DNA of 64,000 nucleotides from PALSA-894 sp963734185 (lineage in GTDB: Bacteria; Pseudomonadota; Alphaproteobacteria; Rhizobiales; Xanthobacteraceae). A program made the translations under genes and the position numbers. The stretch covers positions 1,302,001 through 1,366,000 of the forward strand of contig CAVTGA010000001.1 of assembly GCA_963734185.1 (NCBI GenBank). Direction: 5' to 3'. The notes under the pieces are model-generated. The model was not told where the DNA came from. It made no database searches and was given only the letters and a program-made list of their open reading frames with translations. Numbering within the stretch: position 1 is the stretch's first letter; every line of letters starts with the position of its first letter. Below are positions 35,586 through 43,885 of this stretch, piece after piece.

Positions 35586-36806
35586 ATGCCGATTGCACGC
35601 CGCACGATCCTGACGACCGCGCTCGGCGCGGCGGCGTCACTTGCGCTCGGTCAGGAGGCCGCGGCGCAATCCAGCGTGCCGTTTGCGCAATGGATCGAGA
35701 CCTTGCGCCCGCGCGCGCTCAAGCGCGGCATATCCGATGCGACCTTCACGCGCGTGACGAGCGCGCTCAAGCCTGATCTGAGCGTGTTTGCGCTCTACCG
35801 CAACCAGCCGGAATTCAACCAGCAGCTCTGGCAGTACCTCAACCGCCGCGTCTCGGACTGGCGCGTGATGACCGGCCGCGAGCGCGCCCAGGAGTTTGCG
35901 CCGCTGTTCGCGCGCATCGAGAAGGATTTCGGCGTCCAGCGCTCGATCATGCTCGGCCTGTGGGGCATCGAGTCGACCTTCGGCGACCCGCTGGTGCAGA
36001 AGAATCATTCACGGCCGGTGCTCCCCGCCCTTGCCGCGCTGGCCTGGGGCGAGCCGCGGCGGCGCACCTATTGGGAGCAAGAACTGATCAACGCGCTCGT
36101 GGTCGTCGAGCGCCGCTGGGCAACGCCAACCGAGATGGTCGGCTCCTGGGCCGGCGCCATGGGGCACACCCAGTGGATGCCCGAAGTGTGGCTCAACATC
36201 GGGATGGATTATGACGGCGACGGCAAGGTCAACCCGTTCGGCCGGCCCGACGACGCGCTTGGGAGCAGCGCGCGTTACCTGGTGCAGCGTGGTAAGTACC
36301 GGCGCGGCGAGCACTGGGGCTACGAGGTGCGCGTGCCGGCGAGCGTGACCGCGGGCGAGACCAGCCGCACCTTCGAGGCGTGGCGGAAGCTGGGTGTCGC
36401 GCGTGCCGACGGGGAAGCGTTCCCGCAGGCGAACCTGAGCGCGAAGCTGTGGGTGCCGGCGCTGGGCGGCCCGTCCTTCCTGCTCGGGCCGAACTTCTAT
36501 GCGGTGCGCACTTACAATCCGTCGATGAACTATACGCTCGCAATCGTACATCTCGGCGACCGCGTGGTGGGCGGCGAACCGTTCGTGCAGAAATTTCCCG
36601 GCAGCGAGCGTGCCTTGACGCTTGCCGAGGTGCAGGAGGTGCAGCGCCGTCTCACCGCGCTCGGCTTCGACACCGGCGGCACCGACGGCCGCGTCGGCAA
36701 CATGACCATGCAGGCGGTGCAGAACTTCCAGCGCAAGGTCGGGCTGGAGCCGGCCGACGGCTACACCGGCCTGAAGCTGCTGGCGCGGCTGCGCCAAGGC
36801 GCGTGA
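35586..36806 (+). CDS. Lytic murein transglycosylase, MltB type with peptidoglycan-binding domain
   Basis: 406 residues from ATG 35586 with a Tat-like leader (ARRTILTTALGAAASLALG). Residues about 35-320 form the MltB/Slt35 domain with catalytic Glu129 in GLWGIESTFGDP and GAMGHTQWMP. An EF-hand-like loop (NIGMDYDGDGKVNPFG) probably binds a metal as in Slt35. A C-terminal peptidoglycan_binding_1 domain spans about 340-404 (VQEVQRRLTALGFDTGGTDGRVGNMTMQAVQNFQRK). Cleaves the MurNAc-GlcNAc bond making 1,6-anhydro ends in the periplasm. The upstream ATG at 35505 is rejected because it places the leader internally. Confidence 0.93.
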   Translation: MPIARRTILTTALGAAASLALGQEAAAQSSVPFAQWIETLRPRALKRGISDATFTRVTSALKPDLSVFALYRNQPEFNQQLWQYLNRRVSDWRVMTGRERAQEFAPLFARIEKDFGVQRSIMLGLWGIESTFGDPLVQKNHSRPVLPALAALAWGEPRRRTYWEQELINALVVVERRWATPTEMVGSWAGAMGHTQWMPEVWLNIGMDYDGDGKVNPFGRPDDALGSSARYLVQRGKYRRGEHWGYEVRVPASVTAGETSRTFEAWRKLGVARADGEAFPQANLSAKLWVPALGGPSFLLGPNFYAVRTYNPSMNYTLAIVHLGDRVVGGEPFVQKFPGSERALTLAEVQEVQRRLTALGFDTGGTDGRVGNMTMQAVQNFQRKVGLEPADGYTGLKLLARLRQGA

Positions 36807-36807
36807 A

Positions 36808-37542
36808 TCACCGCTCCATCCCGCTCATCCCTTCGGCGAGCTTCTGCTCGATGAAATCCATGTGCCCGATGATGGCGGCACGCGCCGCCTCGGAGTCGCG
36901 CCGGCGCACCGCCTCGTAGATGTCGGCGTGGTGCTGCCAGATCAGCTCCTGCTCCTCGCGGCTGGGGATGAAGCGCTTGAAGCGGTAGAACGCCGAGAAC
37001 CCTTCGCGCAGGATCGCCATGATGCGCACCGCGATCGGGTTTCCGGTCGCGCCGGCGAGCGCCGCGTGGAACGCGATATCGTTCCTTTCCCAGTCGTCGT
37101 CGTTGACGGCAAGATGCCGCATGGCGTCGAGCCGCGCTTTCATCTCCGCGAGCGCGGTCTCGGGCGCGACCTTGGCGGCCTGCGCCGCGCACCAGCCTTC
37201 GAGCGCGCGCCTGATCTCGAAGAATTCGGCGATGCGGTGCGCCTCCTTCCTGATCAATGCGATGAGGGGTTCCTCGAGCGCGTCCGGCTTCGGCGCCGTG
37301 ACGAACGAGCCGGCGCCGTGGCGCACCTCGATCAGCCCGGTGAGCTCGGCGCGGTAGAGCGCCTCGCGGATGGTCTGCCGGCTGGTGTTGAAGGTCGCGG
37401 CCAGTTCACGCTCGGCCGGCAGTTTCGCGCCGGGTGCAAAACGTCCGTCGCGAATGAACGCGGCGATCTGCGCGAACACCTCGTCCGACTTGCGTCCACT
37501 CTTGAGCGGCGAGAAGGTCTTGGCGGCTTGCGTGCGCATCAC
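36808..37542 (-). CDS. FadR-family GntR regulator of the ABC sugar transporter
   Basis: 244 residues: winged helix at about 18-80 (GRKSDEVFAQIAAFIRDGRFAPGAKLPAERELAATFNTSRQTIREALYRAELTGLIEVRHGAGSFV) and FCD domain at about 95-235 with metal/ligand His (NDIAFHAALAGATGN, WQHHADIYEAVRRRD, GHMDFIEQ). It is the last gene of the minus-strand ABC cluster, one base past the permease stop. A perfect palindrome TGGTCAGA-TG-TCTGACCA upstream of the binding protein gene fits FadR-family operators, so autoregulation of the operon is likely. Convergent with the transglycosylase, one base apart. Confidence 0.92.
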   Translation of the reverse strand: MMRTQAAKTFSPLKSGRKSDEVFAQIAAFIRDGRFAPGAKLPAERELAATFNTSRQTIREALYRAELTGLIEVRHGAGSFVTAPKPDALEEPLIALIRKEAHRIAEFFEIRRALEGWCAAQAAKVAPETALAEMKARLDAMRHLAVNDDDWERNDIAFHAALAGATGNPIAVRIMAILREGFSAFYRFKRFIPSREEQELIWQHHADIYEAVRRRDSEAARAAIIGHMDFIEQKLAEGMSGMER

Positions 37543-37543
37543 G

Positions 37544-38380
37544 CTATCCCTTCACGCCGCCGGCGCCCCAACCGGCGACCATGTACTTCTGCACGAACAC
37601 GAACACGCCGAGCACCGGCGCGATCACCAGGAGCCCGGCCGCCATGATCATGCCCCAGTCGACCACCGAGGCGTTGTAGAGGTCGGCGATCCCGACGGGC
37701 AGCGTCTTGAGCTCGTCGGCGCTGATCAGCACGCGGGCGAAGATGTAGTCGTTCCAGGCCAGGATGAAGGTGAGGATGCCGGTCGCCACCACGCCCGGCA
37801 GCGCGAGCGGCAACACGACGTGGAGGATGACCTCGAAGCGGCTGGCGCCGTCGACGACGGCCGCCTCCTCGATGTCGACCGGGATGCTCTGGAAGAAGCT
37901 GCGCAGCAGCCACAGCGTGAAAGGCAGGCAGAACGCGGTGTAGGCCAGGATCAGCCCGAGATGGGTGTTGTTGAGGCCGAGCCAGCGCACCATGACGTAG
38001 AACGGCACGATGATCATGATCGGCGCGAACATGTAGGTGAACAGGATCATGCCGGCGATCGGCTCGCGTCCGGCAAAGCGGTAGCGCGTGAGGGCGTAGG
38101 CGGCCGGAACCGAGACCAGCAATGTCAGCGCCATCGTCGCGAGCGAAACCTTCAGGCTGTTGAAGAAATAGGCGACGAAGCGCGTCTCGGCGAACAACCG
38201 CTCGAGATTCGCGAGCGTGAAGGTGCGCGGCCACAGGGTCGGCGGCGTGACGAAGATCTCGTGCGAGACCTTGAACGCGGTCGAGGCCATCCACACGAAC
38301 GGGAACGCCGCGAACACCAGGAGCGCGAGCGCGGCCAGCAGCAGGAGCGGACCGCGCGGAGTGATCATCGTGCGGTTCAC
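37544..38380 (-). CDS. ABC sugar transporter permease, MalG/UgpE type
   Basis: 278 residues from GTG 38380, overlapping the upstream permease stop by GTGA and preceded by AGGAGAA. Six membrane helices; the EAA loop that docks with the ATPase reads EEAAVVDGASRFEVILHVVLPLALPG. Other family markers: MASTAFKVSHEIF near the N-terminus and FILAWNDYIFARVL. Second permease of a carbohydrate-uptake (CUT1) importer. No ATPase gene is in the cluster; a shared MsiK/UgpC-type ATPase from elsewhere would be needed. Confidence 0.93.
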   Translation of the reverse strand: MNRTMITPRGPLLLLAALALLVFAAFPFVWMASTAFKVSHEIFVTPPTLWPRTFTLANLERLFAETRFVAYFFNSLKVSLATMALTLLVSVPAAYALTRYRFAGREPIAGMILFTYMFAPIMIIVPFYVMVRWLGLNNTHLGLILAYTAFCLPFTLWLLRSFFQSIPVDIEEAAVVDGASRFEVILHVVLPLALPGVVATGILTFILAWNDYIFARVLISADELKTLPVGIADLYNASVVDWGMIMAAGLLVIAPVLGVFVFVQKYMVAGWGAGGVKG

Positions 38381-39294
38381 AGGTTCTCCTCCCGCCGCCA
38401 GAGCCGGAAGTAGAGCGCGGTCGCGGCGGCAAGCATCAGGAACATCAGCACCGCCATGGCGGCGCCCTTGCCGGCCTCGTAATAGGCGAAGGTGCGCATG
38501 TAGGTGTAGACCGGCAGCGTGCGGATGTAGGTCTCGGCGCCGCCGCCCTGGATCATCAGCCACGGGGTGTCGAACTTGGTGAACATCCAGATCGAGCGCA
38601 GCAGCACGATCACGAACAGGATGCCTTTGAGCTGCGGCAAGGTGACGTGGAAGAAACGCTGCACCGCGTTGGCGCCGTCGACGGTCGCGGCCTCGTAGAG
38701 CTCGTTCGGAATGGTCTGTAGCCGCGCCAGCACGCCGATCACCACGAACGGGAAGAACTGCCACACGCTGACGATGATGAGCGAGACCATGATCCAGTCG
38801 CGCCCCATCCAGCTGATCGGCGCCTCGACCAGGCCGGCCTCTTCGAGCAGATAGTTGATCAGGCCGAACTGGCTGTTGAGCAGCCACTTCCACAGGATCA
38901 CGGCGATGACGGTCGGCACCACGTAGGGGAAGATGACGATCGCGCGCAGTACGTTGCGCCCGGGGAACATCTCGTTGAGCACCAGCGCGGCGCCCACCCC
39001 GAGCACGATCTGCAGCGCGATGGTGACGAGCGCGTAGACGCAGCCGCGCCGCGCGCTCGCCCAGAACTCAGGGTCCTGAAGGATGTAGAGGTAATTCCCG
39101 AGCCCGACCCAGTTCTGCTCGGGAAAGAACGAGTGCTTGGCGAAGAAGCCGAGCCATACGCCGTAAAGCACCGGATAGAGCGTGAGCGCGAGCAGGAGCA
39201 GCACGGCCGGCAGCAGCATGAGCCAGCCGGTCGCGGCTTCAGAGAGACGCAAGCGCGGAGCCGCGGCCGGGGCTTCGCCGGCGATGCTGGCCAT
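38377..39294 (-). CDS. ABC sugar transporter permease, MalF/UgpA type
   Basis: 305 residues from ATG 39294 (MASIAGEAPAAAPRLRLSEAATGWLMLLPAVLLLLALTLYPVLYGVWLGFF). Six to seven helices; EAA loop ELYEAATVDGANAVQRFFHVTLPQLKG. Follows the binding protein gene after 20 bases and overlaps the second permease by 4. Sits in the inner membrane as half of a CUT1-type channel. Confidence 0.93.
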   Translation of the reverse strand: MASIAGEAPAAAPRLRLSEAATGWLMLLPAVLLLLALTLYPVLYGVWLGFFAKHSFFPEQNWVGLGNYLYILQDPEFWASARRGCVYALVTIALQIVLGVGAALVLNEMFPGRNVLRAIVIFPYVVPTVIAVILWKWLLNSQFGLINYLLEEAGLVEAPISWMGRDWIMVSLIIVSVWQFFPFVVIGVLARLQTIPNELYEAATVDGANAVQRFFHVTLPQLKGILFVIVLLRSIWMFTKFDTPWLMIQGGGAETYIRTLPVYTYMRTFAYYEAGKGAAMAVLMFLMLAAATALYFRLWRREENL

Positions 39295-39314
39295 AGGGCG
39301 GACGCCCCGAGGCC

Positions 39315-40655
39315 CTACCCCTTCCAATACCCCTTGCTGCGCATCAGCTCCTCGAGCCGCTTCTGCGCCTTCTCGGCCGCCTTTGCCGGGTCCATCTTCT
39401 CCAGCACGACGTCCATCACCATGTCGCGCAGGATGCCGGAGCCGAGCACTTCCATGAGGTAGGGCTTGCCGGTCATGTCGTCCCAGTCGACCACCAGTGT
39501 GGGCTTGCCCTGGTCCTTGTCGAGATAGGACTGCTGCACGTCGATCCAGCCCTTCCAGCGCTGGATCATCTCCAGGTTCTGGTACTTGGCCGAGGTGCGC
39601 AGCGATTTGGTGATCGGGAACAGGTGGATCGGCACGGTCGCCACGTATTCGAGATAGTTGTCGTCCTGATAGAAGAACTTCAGGAACTCGACCGCCTCCT
39701 TGGTGTTCCTTGCATCCTTGAACAGCATCCAGGGCTCTTCGTCGACCTGCACGGCGGGCGCGGAACCGCTCGGCCCACGCGGCTTGACCCACACGTCGAA
39801 GGTCTTGTCGTTCGCCATCTCCTTGGGCGCGAAGCGCTCGATCATGCCAGCGCCGCGGCCGTAGCCGGCGAACATCATGGCGGCCTTCTGCCCGTACAGA
39901 TTCTGGAACGTCTGCAGGTAGCCGTGGCCCTCCCAGCCGGGCGGCGCGTACTTGGCAAGCTCGCGCCAGAACTCAAGCACTTCGATCATCTTGCGGTCGG
40001 TGACCATCGGCTTGTTGGCCTTGTCGAACAACACGCCGCCGTTGGCCTTGATCAGCTCGCCGAGGATGATGTTGATGAACAGGTTGTCGCCCGGAATGGT
40101 GATCCCGTAGATGTCGATCCTGCCGTCGCCCTTGGTCGATTGCGTCAGTGCCTTGGCATTGGCGAGCAGATCGGCCCAGGTCGTGGGCGGCTTGAGGCCG
40201 GCCTTGTCGGCCATGTCCTTGCGATAGATCAGCAGCGACGTGCCGGCCGCATGGACCAGGCCGAACTGCTTGCCGCCGACATTGCAGACGCGCTTGACCT
40301 GCTCCCAGATGTTGGCCTCGCCGATCGCCTTCACCACTTCGTCGAGCGGCAGCAGCAGTCCCTTCGACTGCAGTGCCGTGCAGGTGATCGGCTGGCCGTG
40401 GGAAAGCTCGGGCGGGCTGCCGGCGGCGAGCGCCGCCATGATCTTGCCCTCGAGGTCGGTCCAGGCGAGACCTTCGGCCTCGATCTTGATGCCCGGGTTC
40501 TTGGCCTCGAAGCGGCGCGCGATGTCGTTGAACGCCTTGATGGTCTGCGGCTCGGTCTCGGTGTGCCAGACCCGCACCACCTTGTCGGCCGCGAGCGCCG
40601 TGCCGGCGCCGGCGAGCAGCAATGCGGCTGCGGCGATCCGCGCTGTGAACCTCAT
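39315..40655 (-). CDS. ABC sugar transporter substrate-binding protein
   Basis: 446-residue periplasmic receptor of the extracellular solute-binding family 1. It has a signal peptide (MRFTARIAAAALLLAGAGTALA) and family blocks VVRVWHTETEPQTIKAFNDIARRFEAKNPGIKIEAE, YRKDMADKAGLKPPTTWADLLANAKAL and AAMMFAGYGRGAGMIERF. Start ATG 40655 after GGGGAGGATAGG; the frame remains open much further upstream but homology begins at the signal. First gene of the minus-strand transporter operon, under a palindromic operator. Ligand is probably a sugar, glycoside or polyol; unknown. Confidence 0.93.
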   Translation of the reverse strand: MRFTARIAAAALLLAGAGTALAADKVVRVWHTETEPQTIKAFNDIARRFEAKNPGIKIEAEGLAWTDLEGKIMAALAAGSPPELSHGQPITCTALQSKGLLLPLDEVVKAIGEANIWEQVKRVCNVGGKQFGLVHAAGTSLLIYRKDMADKAGLKPPTTWADLLANAKALTQSTKGDGRIDIYGITIPGDNLFINIILGELIKANGGVLFDKANKPMVTDRKMIEVLEFWRELAKYAPPGWEGHGYLQTFQNLYGQKAAMMFAGYGRGAGMIERFAPKEMANDKTFDVWVKPRGPSGSAPAVQVDEEPWMLFKDARNTKEAVEFLKFFYQDDNYLEYVATVPIHLFPITKSLRTSAKYQNLEMIQRWKGWIDVQQSYLDKDQGKPTLVVDWDDMTGKPYLMEVLGSGILRDMVMDVVLEKMDPAKAAEKAQKRLEELMRSKGYWKG

Positions 40656-40692
40656 CCCTATCCTCCCCTTGTTTCCGACCACCATTGACGTT

Positions 40693-40710
40693 TGGTCAGA
40701 TGTCTGACCA
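40693..40710. promoter_or_regulatory. Perfect palindrome, likely GntR operator
   Basis: TGGTCAGA, two bases, TCTGACCA: 8-bp perfect arms. It lies 38 bp upstream of the ABC binding-protein start and matches the TGGTCxxACCA-like consensus of FadR-family GntR proteins, one of which is encoded at the end of the same operon. Confidence 0.72.
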
Positions 40711-40847
40711 CTGTAGAAAGTGAAGCGCGAGCGAGTCAACGTCGTGCGTCCGCGATCGCCACAGCATCCACGCATCGCGATAGAGTGCGGCGCTGGCCCC
40801 AAGAGAAACAGCACACAAGAGAGAACAGCACAGGAGGACGCGCTTCC

Positions 40848-41462
40848 ATGCCCTACGACTTGACCACCATTACGGTGCGGCCCGCCACTCACGGCAAGGC
40901 GCTGCCGCGCATCGAGGAGTTCCTGAAGAGTTTTTCCGCCAAGGGCGAATTCCTCGGATGCCTCTATTGCGAGCTCGGAGCGCTCAATCGAATTCTGCTC
41001 ATTCACCGTTATGACACCGACGGCGATTTGAACGCCGACCGCCGGCGCATCGTGGAGAGCGAGAACCCCTACGGCGCCGGCGAATTCATCACCGTGCTGG
41101 CGATGAACACGTTCGTGCTGTTCCCATTTCTGCCGCCGCTCAAGGGCGGCCAATATGGCCCGATCTTCGAAGTGCGCGACTACCTGATCAAGCCGAGCGG
41201 TCTTTCCTTCACGCTCAAGGCCTGGGAGGCGAAGCTTCCCGAGCGCATCAAGCTATCGCCGATGATCGCCGCACTCTACGCGATCGGCGGCCCGACCTTG
41301 CGCTTCGTCCATATCTGGCCCTATCCGAGCCTCGACGAGCGCGCGCGCATCCGCGCCAAAGCGATCGAGACCGGGGTGTGGCCGCCGCCGGGCGGCCCGG
41401 ACCAACTGCTGGTCATGCAGTCCGAAATCTTCCTTCCGGCCGCATTTTCCCCTATTCGTTAG
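40848..41462 (+). CDS. NIPSNAP family protein
   Basis: 204 residues with two tandem NIPSNAP (ferredoxin-like dimeric alpha/beta barrel) units: about 4-95 (DLTTITVRPATHGKALPRIEEFL...RILLIHRYDTDGDLNADRR) and about 108-200 (IFEVRDYLIKPSGLSFTLKAWEAKLPERI...LRFVHIWPYPSLDERARIRAKAI). Bacterial members are of unknown biochemical role and often sit with catabolic genes. AGGAGGA precedes ATG 40848. It diverges from the ABC operon and lies 54 bases before the aldehyde dehydrogenase, so cotranscription with it is likely. Confidence 0.88.
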   Translation: MPYDLTTITVRPATHGKALPRIEEFLKSFSAKGEFLGCLYCELGALNRILLIHRYDTDGDLNADRRRIVESENPYGAGEFITVLAMNTFVLFPFLPPLKGGQYGPIFEVRDYLIKPSGLSFTLKAWEAKLPERIKLSPMIAALYAIGGPTLRFVHIWPYPSLDERARIRAKAIETGVWPPPGGPDQLLVMQSEIFLPAAFSPIR

Positions 41463-41516
41463 GGCGAATGCCCGCCCCGGCGCCCCCATTCAATCGGAAA
41501 CGCAGAAGAGGACCCC

Positions 41517-42944
41517 ATGTACACACAGCTCGGGCTCTATATCGACGGCAAGTGGAATCACGGCAACGGCGGCGGCGGCGAGGACGTGCTCAATCCCGCG
41601 ACGCAGAAGCCGCTGGCGCACCTGCCCCATGCTACGCCGAAAGACCTCGACGCGGCGCTTGCCGCCGCGGAAGCCGGCTTCAAGGTGTGGAAGGCGAAGT
41701 CGGCCTATGACCGCGGCCGCATCATCAAGAAGGCGGCCGACCTGTTGCGCGAGCGCGCCGATCATGTCGCGCGCGTGATGACTCAGGAGCAGGGCAAGAC
41801 CTTCGCCGAGGCCAAGGGCGAGGCGGTCACTACCGCCGACATCATCGAGTGGTTCGCCGAGGAGGGCCGCCGCGCCTATGGGCGGATCATTCCGAGCCGC
41901 AACCCGACGGTACGCCAGATGGTCGTCACCGAGCCGGTCGGCGTGGTGGCGGCATTCACGCCGTGGAACTTCCCGGTCCTCACCCCCGCCCGCAAGGTCG
42001 CGGCCTCGCTCGCCGCCGGCTGCTCGATCATCATCAAGGCGTCGGAAGAGACCCCGGGTGGCTGCGTCGAGCTGGTGAAATGCTTCGAGGACGCCGGCGT
42101 TCCGCCGGGCGTCATCAATCTCGTGTTCGGCGTGCCGGCGAAAGTCTCCGAACACCTGATCGCGTCGCCGATCGTGCGCAAGATCTCTTTCACCGGTTCG
42201 GTGCCGGTCGGCAAGCTGCTCGCCGGCCTCGCCGCCAAGGGGATGAAACGCGCCACCATGGAGCTCGGCGGCCACTCGCCGGTTGTGGTGTTCGGCGACG
42301 CCGACCCGGAGAAGACCGCCGACACGATCTCTGCGTTCAAGTACCGCAACGCCGGCCAGGTCTGCATCTCGCCGACGCGCTTCTACGTGCAGGAGGACAT
42401 CTACAACCGCTTCCTCAAACGCTTCACCGACAACGCCAAGGCGATCAAGCTCGGCGACGGGCTGGAGAAGGACACCACCATGGGGCCGCTCGCCAATCCA
42501 CGCCGGCTCGACGCCATGGACAGCTTCGTCACCGATGCCAAGAACCGCGGCGGCAAGGTGGTCGCGGGCGGCAACCGCTCCGGCAACCAGGGCTATTTCT
42601 TCGAGCCGACCGTGATCACCGATGTCCCGGACGATTCCAAGATCATGACCGAGGAGCCGTTCGGCCCGGTCGCGCCGATCGTCACGTTCAAGACCTTCGA
42701 CGAGGTGGTGGCGCGCGCGAACTCGCTCGAATTCGGCCTTGCCGCCTACACGTTCACCTCCTCGCCGAAGACCGCGACCGCGATCGGCGACGCGCTGCAA
42801 TCCGGCATGGTCGGCGTCAACAGCGTGGCGATCTCGACGCCGGAGACGCCGTTCGGCGGGGTCAAGGATAGCGGATACGGCCACGAGGGCGGCATCGAAG
42901 GCCTCGAGGTCTACATGAACAAGAAGTTCATCGCGCAGGCGTGA
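41517..42944 (+). CDS. NAD(P)-dependent aldehyde dehydrogenase, succinate-semialdehyde type
   Basis: 475-residue aldehyde dehydrogenase resembling GabD/SSADH. Cofactor and catalytic motifs: TPWNFPVLTPARKVAASLAAGCSIIIKASEETP, SFTGSVPVGKLLA, general base Glu in MELGGHSP, nucleophile Cys283 in GQVCISPTRF and EEPFGPVAPI. C-terminal oligomerisation tail VYMNKKFIAQA. Oxidises a short semialdehyde to its acid; the exact substrate is not fixed by sequence. Downstream of the NIPSNAP gene. Confidence 0.92.
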   Translation: MYTQLGLYIDGKWNHGNGGGGEDVLNPATQKPLAHLPHATPKDLDAALAAAEAGFKVWKAKSAYDRGRIIKKAADLLRERADHVARVMTQEQGKTFAEAKGEAVTTADIIEWFAEEGRRAYGRIIPSRNPTVRQMVVTEPVGVVAAFTPWNFPVLTPARKVAASLAAGCSIIIKASEETPGGCVELVKCFEDAGVPPGVINLVFGVPAKVSEHLIASPIVRKISFTGSVPVGKLLAGLAAKGMKRATMELGGHSPVVVFGDADPEKTADTISAFKYRNAGQVCISPTRFYVQEDIYNRFLKRFTDNAKAIKLGDGLEKDTTMGPLANPRRLDAMDSFVTDAKNRGGKVVAGGNRSGNQGYFFEPTVITDVPDDSKIMTEEPFGPVAPIVTFKTFDEVVARANSLEFGLAAYTFTSSPKTATAIGDALQSGMVGVNSVAISTPETPFGGVKDSGYGHEGGIEGLEVYMNKKFIAQA

Positions 42945-42956
42945 TTTTCTCCCCTC

Positions 42957-43090
42957 GTGTCCCGGGCGCGGCGCAGCATGCAATGATGCGCCGCAGACCC
43001 GGGACCTTTACGCACATCGTTTTCTGGACGGTCCCGGATCAGCGGTGCACCGCTCCGCAAGCGCTGCGCGCTGCACCGCGTCCGGGACAC
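42957..43090. repeat. GTGTCCCGGGCGCGG inverted-repeat element
   Basis: A 134-bp element with ends GTGTCCCGG... and ...CCGGGACAC and inner arms GGTCCCGG / CCGGGACC plus GCGGCGCAGCATGCAATGATGCGCCGC. Lies between the aldehyde dehydrogenase and the phosphatase. Its right end leaves only 5 bases before the phosphatase ATG, so its GGGA may act as that gene's ribosome site. Confidence 0.82.
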
Positions 43091-43095
43091 GCGAC

Positions 43096-43707
43096 ATGAC
43101 CCAAGTCATCGACCTTCTCGGCTATGAGCGCATCGCTGAGCTTGCCGCCGCGTTGCCATTCCAACCGGCGCGCGAGCGCTTCATTTTCGTGCGCCACGGC
43201 GAGACCGAGGGCAACCGCACGCGCACCTACCAATTCCCACATACGCCGCTGAACGAGACCGGCGAGGGCCAAGCCGCACTGGCCGCCAAGCGCTTGGCCA
43301 CGACGCGCATCGGCAAGCTGGTGGCAAGCCCGATGGCGCGCGCCTGGCGCACGGCGAGCCTGGTCGCCGCCGAGCACGGCATCCACCCGGAAGTCGACGG
43401 CGCGCTGAGCGAGCGTTTTTACGTCAGCCTGTGGGACACCCCGACCGGCGAGCGTTTCGATTGGGCGCTCGATCCGGACGGTTGCGAGCCGCTCGCGACC
43501 TTCGTGCACCGCGCCGCGTACAGCCTGATGCGAATCCTCGGCGACGATGCGCCGGACGGCGAGACCGTTATCGTGGCACATGGCGGCATCCTGCTGGTCG
43601 CCTGCGCGCTCACCCGCGCGACCGTGGTTCGCGACCATCGCCGCAATGCGGTGCCGCTGCATTTCGAGTGCCGGAACGGAGCGTGGACCGCAATGCCAAT
43701 TCTGTAG
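43096..43707 (+). CDS. Histidine phosphatase family protein
   Basis: 203-residue phosphoglycerate-mutase-like phosphatase. Catalytic FVRHGETEGN (phospho-accepting His), Arg of the second motif in SPMARAWRTA, Glu in GALSERFYV and VAHGG with the second His. Substrate unknown. Start ATG 43096 (MTQVIDLLGYERIAEL) leaves a 30-residue leader before the core. Its TAG stop (43705-43707) is provided by the GTAGGGCGGG end of the dispersed element that follows. Confidence 0.9.
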   Translation: MTQVIDLLGYERIAELAAALPFQPARERFIFVRHGETEGNRTRTYQFPHTPLNETGEGQAALAAKRLATTRIGKLVASPMARAWRTASLVAAEHGIHPEVDGALSERFYVSLWDTPTGERFDWALDPDGCEPLATFVHRAAYSLMRILGDDAPDGETVIVAHGGILLVACALTRATVVRDHRRNAVPLHFECRNGAWTAMPIL

Positions 43708-43861
43708 GGCGGGCAAAGGCGCGGCCAAGATCCGACGGTGACGCACGAATTGCCGTCCGCGCCGTGCCCGCGTCGCGGAATGCGGTGCGCCTGATGGCGG
43801 GCACGGCGTTTCCACGTTCGCGTTTTTTGGCGCCGCCGGCGCACCGCCTTTGCCCGCCCTA
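43704..43861. repeat. Dispersed element type B
   Basis: 158 bp with ends GTAGGGCGGGCAAAGGCGC and GCCTTTGCCCGCCCTAC and inner GCGCCGTGCCCGC / GCGGGCACGGCG arms. It fills the gap between the phosphatase and the ThDP enzyme and supplies the phosphatase stop codon. Confidence 0.92.
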
Positions 43862-43885
43862 CGGTTTCCTGCATAGTCCCGCCCC

